Source: an uncultured Lachnospiraceae bacterium (GTDB lineage: Bacteria; Bacillota; Clostridia; Lachnospirales; Lachnospiraceae). Taken from it: 64,000 bases of DNA. Below, one piece after another: positions 32,946 through 41,450 of this stretch. Location: positions 1 to 64,000 of the forward strand of contig CAJUHP010000016.1 of assembly GCA_910586125.1 (NCBI GenBank). The letters run 5' to 3'. The stretch's first letter is position 1, and each line of letters starts with the position of its first letter. The notes below the pieces were generated by a model. It worked only from the letters and a program-made list of their open reading frames with translations. It had not been told where the DNA came from and made no database searches. The position numbers and the translations under genes were made by a program.

Positions 32946-34850
32946 ATGGAAAAAAAAGAAAGACAGGAGGAAAAGGCCAAAAAGAAAGCGGATCAGAAGC
33001 GATACGCGATTTTCGACAACTACCTGTTTCTGTACCGGGAGATGTTACGCTACAAAAAGAGCAGCCTGCTGTGGAACGTTCTGATAGTGGCAGGTATGCT
33101 GGGAAGCAGTTATCTGATGGCTTTTACTTCCCGGTGGATGGTGATGCTGATCGAAGAGGACGCCTTGCCGTGGCGGATGATACTGGTTCTAACCAGCATG
33201 GTGGCAGCGTATGAGACGCTTGATTTGCTGGCGCGCGTAAGCTGGCGGCAGGCGCATATTCTGGGACTGAGGATGCGGCATTATTTTCAAAAAAAGATCC
33301 TCGATAAGCTGGGACGCACGGCCTATGCCAATCTGGAGGACCCGGAATACAAGCGGATGGTGGACCGCGCCAAGGAGCTGTGCTATCACTGGAACAGGGA
33401 CGTCCGTGTCTGTGTGAATCAGTCCCGATCCTTTATACAATGTCTTCTGCAGCTTCTGATTTCGTCGGTGCTTCTGTCCTCGCTGCATCCCCTTTTGGTG
33501 GCAGCGCTGGCGGTCAGCGCATGGCTGCAATACCACAGCGGCAAATGGAAAGCCGAGTGGAGCCGGAAGCAGAGAAAAAACTGGCAGGAGCTGGATATGA
33601 AGATCCGCTATGTGGTGGACCGAGCCGGAGATTTTCCCTATGCCAAGGAGATGCGGCTTTACGAGGCGGACAACTGGCTGTCCGGAAAATACAAAACCTT
33701 TATGAGGCAGCGACGCATCTGGAAAAACAGAGAGATTTTTGTGGGGGCGGCAGCCGGGGGATTTGGCCAGTTGGTGTACTCGGCAGGTCAGGCCGCCGTG
33801 TATCTGGTTCTGTTGGCCGGTGTGCTAAGCGGGACCGTGACGGGAGCGGATTTTGTGTTTTTTATCAGTCTGGCCCTGCAGTTGAGCCAAAGCATGAGCC
33901 AGATTGCCGACTATCTGCGGACGCTTCGGGAGAGCGTAGTATCCATCGCGGATTACCGCATTATGATGGAATTGCCGGATTCGCGCGCCAGACCGCTGTC
34001 TGGCGGGCAGGAACCGGCGCTGAGCGGCGCGCCTGGTATCACGTTTTCTCATCTTTCCTTCTTCTATCCGGGCACGGAGAAAGCGATACTGGAGGATATA
34101 GATTTTTCTATCCGGCCGGGCGAGCGGATCGCTCTGGTTGGCCTGAACGGAGCCGGAAAAACAACGCTGATCAAGCTGCTGTGCGGGCTTTACGATCCCA
34201 CGGACGGAGAGATTCGTTTTGACGGACACAATGCGATGCGCTGGAGTATGGACGCCTATTACCGCCTGTTCTCGGTTGTGTTTCAGGATCTGAATCTGAT
34301 GCCGGCAACCATCGCGGAGAATGTGGCCGGAGTGGACGGGGAGGAGTTGGACAGAGAGCGGGTGAAGGACTGTCTGAAGCAGGCCGGCCTGTGGGAGCGG
34401 GTGGAGAAGCTGGAATATGGTATGGATACCTATCTGAAAAAAGAAGTGTTCAAAAACGCGGTGAATCTGTCCGGGGGCGAGACACAGAAACTTCTGTTGG
34501 CCAGAGCGATTTACAAGGAGGCTCCGGTTTTGATCCTGGACGAGCCGACAGCGGCTCTGGATGCCATCGCAGAACAGCATCTCTATGAGCGTTATGGCCG
34601 GCTGACAAAGAACCGCACCAGCATTTTTATTTCTCACCGTCTGGCCAGCACCCGCTTTTGCGACCGCATCGTGATGCTAAAAGGAGGCCGGATCGCGGAG
34701 ATCGGCAGCCATGACGAATTGATGGAGAAGAAGGGCATATATTACGAACTCTATCAGGTACAGAGCCATTACTATCAGGAGGACAGAAAGGAATCCTTTT
34801 CCTCCTCTTTGGACCCGGAATGGGAGGTGAACGGTTATGTCGAAGAATAA
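32946..34850 (+). CDS. ABC exporter half-transporter A, module 1
   Basis: A 634-residue fusion of six membrane helices (about residues 35-310) and an ATPase domain. Walker A is G399-LNGAGKTT, the signature NLSGGETQK, Walker B VLILDEPT with the catalytic Glu present, and the H-loop ISHR. No peptidase C39 domain is present. The ATG at 32946 has GGGGGAG 6 bases upstream; the ATG at 32928 lacks a good site. Its stop overlaps the start of the second half-transporter by 14 bases, so the two form a heterodimer. A peptide or antimicrobial export role is likely given the LytTR/GHKL neighbours (inference). Confidence 0.92.
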   Translation: MEKKERQEEKAKKKADQKRYAIFDNYLFLYREMLRYKKSSLLWNVLIVAGMLGSSYLMAFTSRWMVMLIEEDALPWRMILVLTSMVAAYETLDLLARVSWRQAHILGLRMRHYFQKKILDKLGRTAYANLEDPEYKRMVDRAKELCYHWNRDVRVCVNQSRSFIQCLLQLLISSVLLSSLHPLLVAALAVSAWLQYHSGKWKAEWSRKQRKNWQELDMKIRYVVDRAGDFPYAKEMRLYEADNWLSGKYKTFMRQRRIWKNREIFVGAAAGGFGQLVYSAGQAAVYLVLLAGVLSGTVTGADFVFFISLALQLSQSMSQIADYLRTLRESVVSIADYRIMMELPDSRARPLSGGQEPALSGAPGITFSHLSFFYPGTEKAILEDIDFSIRPGERIALVGLNGAGKTTLIKLLCGLYDPTDGEIRFDGHNAMRWSMDAYYRLFSVVFQDLNLMPATIAENVAGVDGEELDRERVKDCLKQAGLWERVEKLEYGMDTYLKKEVFKNAVNLSGGETQKLLLARAIYKEAPVLILDEPTAALDAIAEQHLYERYGRLTKNRTSIFISHRLASTRFCDRIVMLKGGRIAEIGSHDELMEKKGIYYELYQVQSHYYQEDRKESFSSSLDPEWEVNGYVEE

Positions 34851-36705
34851 GATAGAAAATAAGCCGGAACAAAAGAAAATGCGGTTTCAAGATATCCGCC
34901 GTGCGGCGGCGCTGGAGCTGCGGGGCGCCGTGCTGGTGTGGAAGGTTTCCAAAAAATATATGGTGCTTTCCGTGCTGGAAAATCTTTCGTGGATGTGCTT
35001 CCCGTATTGGGATATGTTTTTTATGGCCAGACTGCTGGACGAGGTGATGACAGACAGAGATCCCTCCCGGCTGTTCGGGCTTGCGGCGGTTCTGCTGCTC
35101 GGCAATCTCGTGTTGGATTTTTTCAGAATTCTGCTTCCGGCGCTGCGGTGGGAGGAACAATTTGTGTTTGACCTGGAGGAACAGCTCCTGATTGCGAGAA
35201 AGATCGCACAGCTTGATTATGTCATGGTGGAGAGCGACGAGATTCACAATCTGTGCCAGCGCATCCGGCGGGAGACGCAGAACGACAGAAAAAATCTGAA
35301 TCAGATTCGGGAGGATATCCCCCGTCTGATCGGGGCGTTTATCACGATCTTTATGGGTATCGGCCTGGTTTGGGACAGCATTGTGCGGGTTGCGGCGGGA
35401 AATGGGGCGGCATGGCTTCTGCTTTTGCTCCCTGTGGGAATCTGGGTATCCGCCGGCTGCGCTGTCAAAATAGAGGCGCTGTATCTTGCCTGTCAGGATA
35501 AAATCAGCGAAGCCTGCCTGCACCGGGACCGTTATATGGATTATCTGGAGAATTATGAAAACGGCAAAGAGACGCGGATTTACGGCCTGGGCCATCTGAT
35601 GCTTAGCCGCATGATGAAGGCGCATGACTTTACCGCGGTGGGGCTGGAGGAAGATGCGAGAAAAAGTCTGCCCTACAATACGGCAATGAATCTGTCCGAA
35701 ACCGTCAGTGATGTACTGCTTCGCTGTATCTTTGCCTGTGCGGCCGTGGCGGGAAGGATTTCCGTCGGCAGCGTGATACAGTGCCGGGACAGCGTCGATA
35801 ACATGATGCGCTCCTGTCAAGAAGTGGGATTCATCCTGAGCAGCATGTACGGGAACAGCAAATACCTGGAGCGCTATTTTTCCTTCCTGGATTTGAAAGG
35901 CGAGATGAAAACGGGCTGCATTCCGGTGGAAAAACGGATGGACGGCGCATACCGGATCGAATTTGAACATGTTTCCTTTCGCTATCCCGGCAGCAGCAGC
36001 TACGCGCTCAAGGATATCAATCTGAAATTTGAGATCGGTGAAAAACTGGCGGTGGTGGGCATGAATGGCAGCGGCAAGACAACGTTTATCAAGCTTCTAT
36101 GCCGTCTCTACGATCCGACTGAGGGAAGAATTTTGATGAACGGCATCGATATCCGCCGCTATGAGTATGAGGAGTACCTGCGCCTGTTCTCCGTGGTATT
36201 TCAGGACTTTAAGCTGTTTTCATTTACGCTGGGGGAAAATGTGGCGGTGGCGGAGGAGTACGGAGAAAAAGAGGCGGTGCAGGCGCTGGAAAAGGCCGGA
36301 TTGACGGAGTTTTTAGAGAAACAGCCAAAAGGACTTTCCACGGTTCTGTACCGGGAGTTTGATCCGAAAGGACTGGAAATCTCCGGCGGCGAGGCGCAGA
36401 AGATTGCCCTGGCACGAGCGGTCTGCAAGGGCGCGCCTTTTGTGCTTTTAGATGAGCCGACGGCGGCGCTGGACCCGCTGGCCGAGTATGAGATCTATAA
36501 ACGGTTCAACGATCTGGTGGCGGATCGCACGACGGTCTATATTTCTCACCGGATGTCTTCCTGCCGCTTCTGCGGGGATATCGCAGTATTCCATGAAGGA
36601 CGGCTGATCCAGAGAGGAAGCCATGAGGAGCTGATCGAGCAGAAGGATGGGAAATACTATGAACTCTGGAATGCGCAGGCGCAGTATTACACACATGCGG
36701 GATAA
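34837..36705 (+). CDS. ABC exporter half-transporter B, module 1
   Basis: A 622-residue membrane-ATPase fusion. Walker A is G408-MNGSGKTT, the Q-loop VVFQDFKLF, signature EISGGEAQK, Walker B FVLLDEPTAALD and H-loop ISHR, all intact. The membrane part spans about residues 40-310. It is clearly paralogous to the module 2 gene at 41451-43322 (shared VSFRYPG, ALKD, VGMNGSGKTT, FSVVFQDFKL). Translation is coupled to half-transporter A. Confidence 0.92.
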   Translation: MSKNKIENKPEQKKMRFQDIRRAAALELRGAVLVWKVSKKYMVLSVLENLSWMCFPYWDMFFMARLLDEVMTDRDPSRLFGLAAVLLLGNLVLDFFRILLPALRWEEQFVFDLEEQLLIARKIAQLDYVMVESDEIHNLCQRIRRETQNDRKNLNQIREDIPRLIGAFITIFMGIGLVWDSIVRVAAGNGAAWLLLLLPVGIWVSAGCAVKIEALYLACQDKISEACLHRDRYMDYLENYENGKETRIYGLGHLMLSRMMKAHDFTAVGLEEDARKSLPYNTAMNLSETVSDVLLRCIFACAAVAGRISVGSVIQCRDSVDNMMRSCQEVGFILSSMYGNSKYLERYFSFLDLKGEMKTGCIPVEKRMDGAYRIEFEHVSFRYPGSSSYALKDINLKFEIGEKLAVVGMNGSGKTTFIKLLCRLYDPTEGRILMNGIDIRRYEYEEYLRLFSVVFQDFKLFSFTLGENVAVAEEYGEKEAVQALEKAGLTEFLEKQPKGLSTVLYREFDPKGLEISGGEAQKIALARAVCKGAPFVLLDEPTAALDPLAEYEIYKRFNDLVADRTTVYISHRMSSCRFCGDIAVFHEGRLIQRGSHEELIEQKDGKYYELWNAQAQYYTHAG

Positions 36706-36858
36706 ATGTCACGATTCCTTCCTCCTCCTCGGAGAAAACCGAAGCGGATCTTCGCTCGGTCATGGGGCTTTGTACCATACACAGAAAAAGCAAAAGCGAA
36801 TGAAATAAATAACACAAAAGTTTTTCCAAAATGTGGAGGGATTGTTCAAAAGTTTTTG

Positions 36859-36887
36859 TTGAAATTTGCTAAATCCTATGATATACT
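36859..36887 (+). promoter_or_regulatory. Promoter of licT-bglP-bglA
   Basis: TTGAAA (36859-36864), 17-base spacer, TATACT (36882-36887). It lies just upstream of an antiterminator target and terminator. Confidence 0.8.
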
Positions 36888-36898
36888 AACATCATTAA

Positions 36899-36980
36899 GG
36901 ATGGTGATCACACACAGATGTGAGCTTAACCTGTTTGCCTATACCGGACTGCGGTATAGGCAGATGGGTTTTTGTTTTTG
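36899..36980 (+). promoter_or_regulatory. Ribonucleic antiterminator (RAT) and overlapping terminator
   Basis: 36899-36931 (GGATGGTGATCACACACAG ... CTTAACC) resembles the RAT target of BglG/LicT proteins. It is followed by a terminator: TGCCTATACC (36936-36945) pairs perfectly with GGTATAGGCA (36953-36962), then T-rich DNA. Binding of phospho-regulated LicT to the RAT would prevent the terminator and allow transcription of its own gene. Confidence 0.8.
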
Positions 36981-36996
36981 TGGGGGTTGTGAATTT

Positions 36997-37854
36997 ATGA
37001 AGATACAAAGAATACTGACCAACAATGCGATAATCATCTTGAACGAAAAGGGTGCCGAGCAGATTGTCTGCGGCAAGGGCATAGCCTTTAAAAAAAGAAT
37101 CGGGGATGAAATTGACGGACGCTTCATCGACAAAACCTTTATGCTGATGCCCGACAGCAAGCTGCAAAAACAACTGGAGCAGTTGCTGGCTGATATTCCT
37201 CTGGAATATATCGAATTGACCTATGATATTGTCAAAATGGCACGCTTAGCGATGAACGTCACGTTAAGCGACAGCCTGGTGATCTCCCTGGCCGACCATC
37301 TCTATGAAACGGTTCGGCGTTTTCGGGAGGGGGTCAATATCTCCAATGGACTTGCCTGGGAAATCCGCCGCTTTTATGAGCGAGAATATGAGGTGGGCCT
37401 GTTGGCTCTGGATATGGTGGAGAAAAAACTGGATTTACAGCTTCCAAAGGACGAGGCCGCCTATATCGCAATGCATATCGTAAACGCGGAAACAGATAAT
37501 TCCACCATGGAGGAGACTTTCCGGCAGACACGTCTTATCGGGGACATCACCCGTGTTGTGCGGATGTTTTTTGGTATTGACTTCGATGAAAGCTCCGGCT
37601 ATTACTATCGTTTTATTACGCATCTGAATTATTTTGTTCGCCGTATCTTGCGGGGAGAACAGTATACGGACAACTCAAACCAGGAGCTAAACGACATTAT
37701 TTTTGAAAAATATCAAAAGGCATATCAGTGTGCCGATAGAATCGGAGATTTTGTGGCAGAAAAACTGAATTATCGTATTTCGGATGAAGAAAAAATGTAT
37801 ATCACGATACACATTCAACTGGTGGTAAGCAAGGCAAGCAGAAAAGAGAAATAG
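36997..37854 (+). CDS. licT: BglG/LicT family transcriptional antiterminator
   Basis: A 285-residue RNA-binding regulator. The N-terminal CAT domain (1-56: MKIQRILTNNAIIILNEKG, ending KRIGDEID) binds the RAT RNA. PRD1 (about 65-170, with LADHLYETVRRF) and PRD2 (about 172-280, with YYRFITHLNYFVRRI and ITIHI) carry the phosphorylatable histidines. It is controlled through the PTS: EIIBgl inactivates it without substrate, HPr activates it. The ATG at 36997 lies just downstream of a RAT/terminator, so it autoregulates. The gene order with bglP and bglA is typical. Confidence 0.95.
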   Translation: MKIQRILTNNAIIILNEKGAEQIVCGKGIAFKKRIGDEIDGRFIDKTFMLMPDSKLQKQLEQLLADIPLEYIELTYDIVKMARLAMNVTLSDSLVISLADHLYETVRRFREGVNISNGLAWEIRRFYEREYEVGLLALDMVEKKLDLQLPKDEAAYIAMHIVNAETDNSTMEETFRQTRLIGDITRVVRMFFGIDFDESSGYYYRFITHLNYFVRRILRGEQYTDNSNQELNDIIFEKYQKAYQCADRIGDFVAEKLNYRISDEEKMYITIHIQLVVSKASRKEK

Positions 37855-37934
37855 AGCAGGCGGAAAAGAAAAAGGGGGGAAGGAGGAAGTTTTCATCAGC
37901 AGACAGTCTTTTCGGCTTTCTCTACAAATAAAGG

Positions 37935-37961
37935 GGATGGTGACATTAGGTTGGCTTGACC
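37935..37961 (+). promoter_or_regulatory. Second RAT-like element before bglP
   Basis: GGATGGTGACATTAGGTTGG followed by CTTGACC shares the GGATGGTGA start and the AACC/GACC end with the upstream RAT. No convincing terminator follows it, only a weak CTTTAAA/TTTGAAAG stem, so its function is uncertain. Confidence 0.4.
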
Positions 37962-38003
37962 TTCTCGCTTTAAACAAATCATTTGAAAGATGGAGGATTT
38001 TTT

Positions 38004-39857
38004 ATGGGTAAGTACACAGACCTAGCCGCGGCGATTATTAAAAATGTCGGCGGCAAAGAAAATGTAAATGACTTGAGACATTGCGTAACCCGGCTCCGCT
38101 TTTATCTGGCGGATGAGTCCAAAGCAAACGACGACGTGCTGAAAAATATGGACGGTGTTATAAGCGTCGTCAAAGCGATGGGAGAGTACATGGTGGTCAT
38201 CGGGGAGCATGTGGCGGATGTCTATGACGAGGTTTGCCTGCAGTTGGGACGACAGACCGAAAAAGGCGGCGGGGTGGCTGCGGCCGAGCAGCCGCAGAAA
38301 AAGAAGAACCTTTTGGACCGGGCTCTGGGTGTGATCCGGGCCGGTATGGGACCCACACTGAACCTTATGTGTGCCTGCGGTATTATTAAGGGAATAACCG
38401 TGGTGGCTGCTATGCTGGGCCTGCCCGCCGATTCTGGTATCTATATGATGCTGAACGCGGCCGGCGACTGTATCTTCTATTCTCTTCCGCTGGTACTCGG
38501 CTTTAATGTGGCGAAAAAAAGCGGCATCGATCCCTTTTTTGGCCTGCTTTTGGGCGCGGCAATGACTTACCCTACCATTCAGGGTGTGGATTTAAATTTC
38601 TTTGGATATACGGTAAATGCAACCTATACCTCCACGTTCCTGCCTGTATTGTTTGGCCTGATGTTTTCCATCCCGCTCTATAAATGGCTGGATGCGCACA
38701 TTCACAAACTGCTGAAGGGATTCTTAACTCCCCTGATTACGCTGCTCATCGCCTTTCCTTTGACCTTTATCCTTATTGGGCCGTTGGCGCAGGTGGTAGC
38801 TTCCGGTATCAATATTGCCATAAACTTCATTTTCAACTTGTCTCCTCTTGTCGGCGGCCTGGTAGTCGGCGCTCTGTGGCAGGTTCTGGTTATGTTCGGC
38901 GTGCATGGCCAGTTAGTCGCGTTTGCCTTCTATGACCTGCTCGCGGGCAATCCCAGCGCTCTTCTGGCTGCCACGCAGCTTGTGAGCTTCGCGGTATGCG
39001 GCACGCTGCTGGCCGTCACAATCCGTTCCAAATCCGAGCAGTTGAAATCCGTCAGCGGTTCCTCTCTGGTTTCCGCCATCTTTGGTATAACAGAGCCGGC
39101 TATGTACGGCGTCATCATACCCAGAAAGCAGATTTTTGTGGCTACCTGTATCGGCGGCGGCGCTTCCGGTTTGCTTGTTGGTATGTTTGGTTTGAAAATG
39201 TACACGTATGCCGGCATGGGAATTATTGGTCTGCTGGGATATCTGAATCCGACAGGACCAAATAATATCCTCGGCCTTGCCCTGGGGGTTGTCGCGCCTT
39301 TTGTGGTAGCGTTTCTGATATCCATGGCCGTATTTAAAGATGATGATACAACACCCTCTGGAGGAACGAAGGTTCTTGCAGCTAAGAGAGAAAATAAGGC
39401 AAAAGCGATCACAATTCAGGCGCCGGCAGACGGTACAGTCCGTTCCATGACCTCTTCCAGCGACGAGGTATTCGCCTCCGAAACACTGGGAAAAGGCTGC
39501 CTCATCCTGCCGGATAACGGCAAGGTATACGCGCCGGTAAACGGCACGGTCTGCTCTCTGTTTCCGACCAAGCATGCAATCGGTCTGATCAGTGAGGACG
39601 GCGTGGAGATTTTGCTGCACATCGGCATTAATACCGTGTCCCTGGAGGGAAAATATTTTGAAGAGAAGGTAAAACAGGGAGATTCGGTCAAGGCCGGGCA
39701 ACTGCTGCTCTCGTTTGACAAAGATGCCATCGAAAAGGAGGGCTACTCCACGGAAATTCCTGTGGTTATTACCAACTATAAAGAATATCGGGATGTGGTG
39801 GAGCTGGATCATGAGCATCACGCGCATGGGGACGACATTGTAAAGATCATTCAATAA
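38004..39857 (+). CDS. bglP: PTS beta-glucoside-specific EIIBCA component
   Basis: A 617-residue membrane protein that imports and phosphorylates beta-glucosides. EIIB is at the N-terminus, with phospho-cysteine C27 in LRHCVTRLRF. EIIC spans about residues 105-445 with around ten membrane segments. EIIA is C-terminal, with phospho-histidine H539 in ILLHIGINTVSLEG. GGAGG precedes the ATG at 38004. It is controlled by the upstream antiterminator and followed by the matching phospho-glucosidase 19 bases later. Confidence 0.96.
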   Translation: MGKYTDLAAAIIKNVGGKENVNDLRHCVTRLRFYLADESKANDDVLKNMDGVISVVKAMGEYMVVIGEHVADVYDEVCLQLGRQTEKGGGVAAAEQPQKKKNLLDRALGVIRAGMGPTLNLMCACGIIKGITVVAAMLGLPADSGIYMMLNAAGDCIFYSLPLVLGFNVAKKSGIDPFFGLLLGAAMTYPTIQGVDLNFFGYTVNATYTSTFLPVLFGLMFSIPLYKWLDAHIHKLLKGFLTPLITLLIAFPLTFILIGPLAQVVASGINIAINFIFNLSPLVGGLVVGALWQVLVMFGVHGQLVAFAFYDLLAGNPSALLAATQLVSFAVCGTLLAVTIRSKSEQLKSVSGSSLVSAIFGITEPAMYGVIIPRKQIFVATCIGGGASGLLVGMFGLKMYTYAGMGIIGLLGYLNPTGPNNILGLALGVVAPFVVAFLISMAVFKDDDTTPSGGTKVLAAKRENKAKAITIQAPADGTVRSMTSSSDEVFASETLGKGCLILPDNGKVYAPVNGTVCSLFPTKHAIGLISEDGVEILLHIGINTVSLEGKYFEEKVKQGDSVKAGQLLLSFDKDAIEKEGYSTEIPVVITNYKEYRDVVELDHEHHAHGDDIVKIIQ

Positions 39858-39876
39858 GATAAGAAAGGAGAATCTT

Positions 39877-41355
39877 ATGAGCAAATTTCCTGAAAATTTT
39901 TTCTGGGGCGGCGCCACCGCTGCCAATCAGTACGAAGGCGGCTGGAACGAGGGGGGCCGCGGGCCGGCTATGACCGATGTCACCACGGGCGCGACCAAGG
40001 AGACGCCCCGCTGTGTAACATATGTCATGCCAGACGGTACGACCGGCGTGTGCAGGCAGATGAGCGGCAAAAAGAAGCCGAAAGAAGCCCGCTATGCCGT
40101 TCTGGACGGGTACTATTATCCGAATCATATCGGAACGGATTTTTACCATCGCTATAAAGAGGATATCGCATTATTTGCCGAAATGGGCTTTAAGATGTTC
40201 CGCATGTCGATCTCCTGGTCGCGGATTTATCCGAAGGGAATCGAGGAAGAGCCGAATCCCGAAGGGCTTGCCTTCTACCGCGATGTGTTCACCGAGCTGC
40301 GCAAGCACCAGATCGAGCCTTTGGTGACGATCTGCCATTACGATACCCCTCTGTACATCGAGGAAGAACTGGGCGACTGGCACAATCCGGATATCATTGA
40401 ACTGTACGAGAAATACTGCCGTACAATTTTTGAGGAATACAAGGATTTGGTGAAATACTGGCTGACCTTCAATGAAATCAACCATGCCATAATGCTTGGA
40501 TCTTTTGTTTCAAATATGCCCAAGGATCTCCTTGGCTCCGGCTATGTCAAGCTGCACAACCAGATGGTTGCATCGGCCAGGGTCGTAAAATATGCCCATG
40601 AGAACTATCCTCAGTTTAAAATGGGCTGCATGATCGCGGGCATGGTTTCGTATCCGCTGACCTGCGATCCGAAGGATATATTGGCCACGCAGGATAGAAT
40701 GCGGAATTATTTCTACTATCCCAGCGATGTAATGGTGCGCGGCTATTATCCTTCCTATGCAAAAAAGATCTGGGACAGCTATGATCTGGATGCAGCCTTC
40801 TTTGAAAAAGATGCACAGATTTTGCGGGAAGGCCATGTGGATTTCTACAGCTACAGCTATTATATGACAAGCTGCCATACCACCCATACCGATGCGCCCA
40901 AGGATGGCGCGGGCAACCTTTCGATCGGGTACTCCAATCAGTATCTGAATTATTCCGAGTGGGGCTGGGCTCTGGACCCCGATGGTCTGCGCTATAGCCT
41001 CAACGAACTGTGGGATCGCTATCAGGTGCCGATTATGATTGTGGAAAATGGTCTGGGGGCTCTGGATCATCTGGAGCAGGACGGCTCCGTCCACGATCCG
41101 TATCGTATTGATTATATGAGGAGCCATATTGAAGCCATGGCCCAGGCCATAAAGGACGGCGTAGACGTGATCGCCTACACGCCCTGGGGCTGCATTGACT
41201 TGGTCAGCGCTTCCACCGGCGAGATGCGCAAGCGCTACGGAATGATTTATGTAGATATGGATGATGAGGGCAAGGGTTCGCTCGACCGGTATCGAAAGGA
41301 TTCCTTCTACTGGTATAAGAAGTGCATTGCGTCCAACGGAGAAGATTTGAAGTAA
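39877..41355 (+). CDS. bglA: 6-phospho-beta-glucosidase, GH1
   Basis: A 492-residue cytosolic retaining glycosidase that cleaves the phosphorylated beta-glucosides delivered by BglP. The start FPENFFWGGATAANQYEGG is the GH1 N-terminal signature. The acid/base is E200 in LTFNEIN, and the nucleophile E390 in IVENGLG. The insertion at about residues 45-65 (CVTYVMPDGTTG ... KKPKE) is typical of the phospho-glycosidase subgroup. A good GAAAGGAG site precedes the ATG. A terminator follows. Confidence 0.96.
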   Translation: MSKFPENFFWGGATAANQYEGGWNEGGRGPAMTDVTTGATKETPRCVTYVMPDGTTGVCRQMSGKKKPKEARYAVLDGYYYPNHIGTDFYHRYKEDIALFAEMGFKMFRMSISWSRIYPKGIEEEPNPEGLAFYRDVFTELRKHQIEPLVTICHYDTPLYIEEELGDWHNPDIIELYEKYCRTIFEEYKDLVKYWLTFNEINHAIMLGSFVSNMPKDLLGSGYVKLHNQMVASARVVKYAHENYPQFKMGCMIAGMVSYPLTCDPKDILATQDRMRNYFYYPSDVMVRGYYPSYAKKIWDSYDLDAAFFEKDAQILREGHVDFYSYSYYMTSCHTTHTDAPKDGAGNLSIGYSNQYLNYSEWGWALDPDGLRYSLNELWDRYQVPIMIVENGLGALDHLEQDGSVHDPYRIDYMRSHIEAMAQAIKDGVDVIAYTPWGCIDLVSASTGEMRKRYGMIYVDMDDEGKGSLDRYRKDSFYWYKKCIASNGEDLK

Positions 41356-41385
41356 AACGGTCATACCATTCCCAATCCCTGCATA

Positions 41386-41412
41386 GGGGGCTGCTGCGGC
41401 AGCCCCCTTTCT
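41386..41412. terminator. Bidirectional terminator between bglA and module 2
   Basis: GGGGGCTGC (41386-41394) pairs perfectly with GCAGCCCCC (41399-41407), followed by TTT on the plus strand. It sits between two convergent transcription units. Confidence 0.85.
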
Positions 41413-41450
41413 GCGGTAAAACCTGCCCCATTCATCCAGAATCGTCTTCT

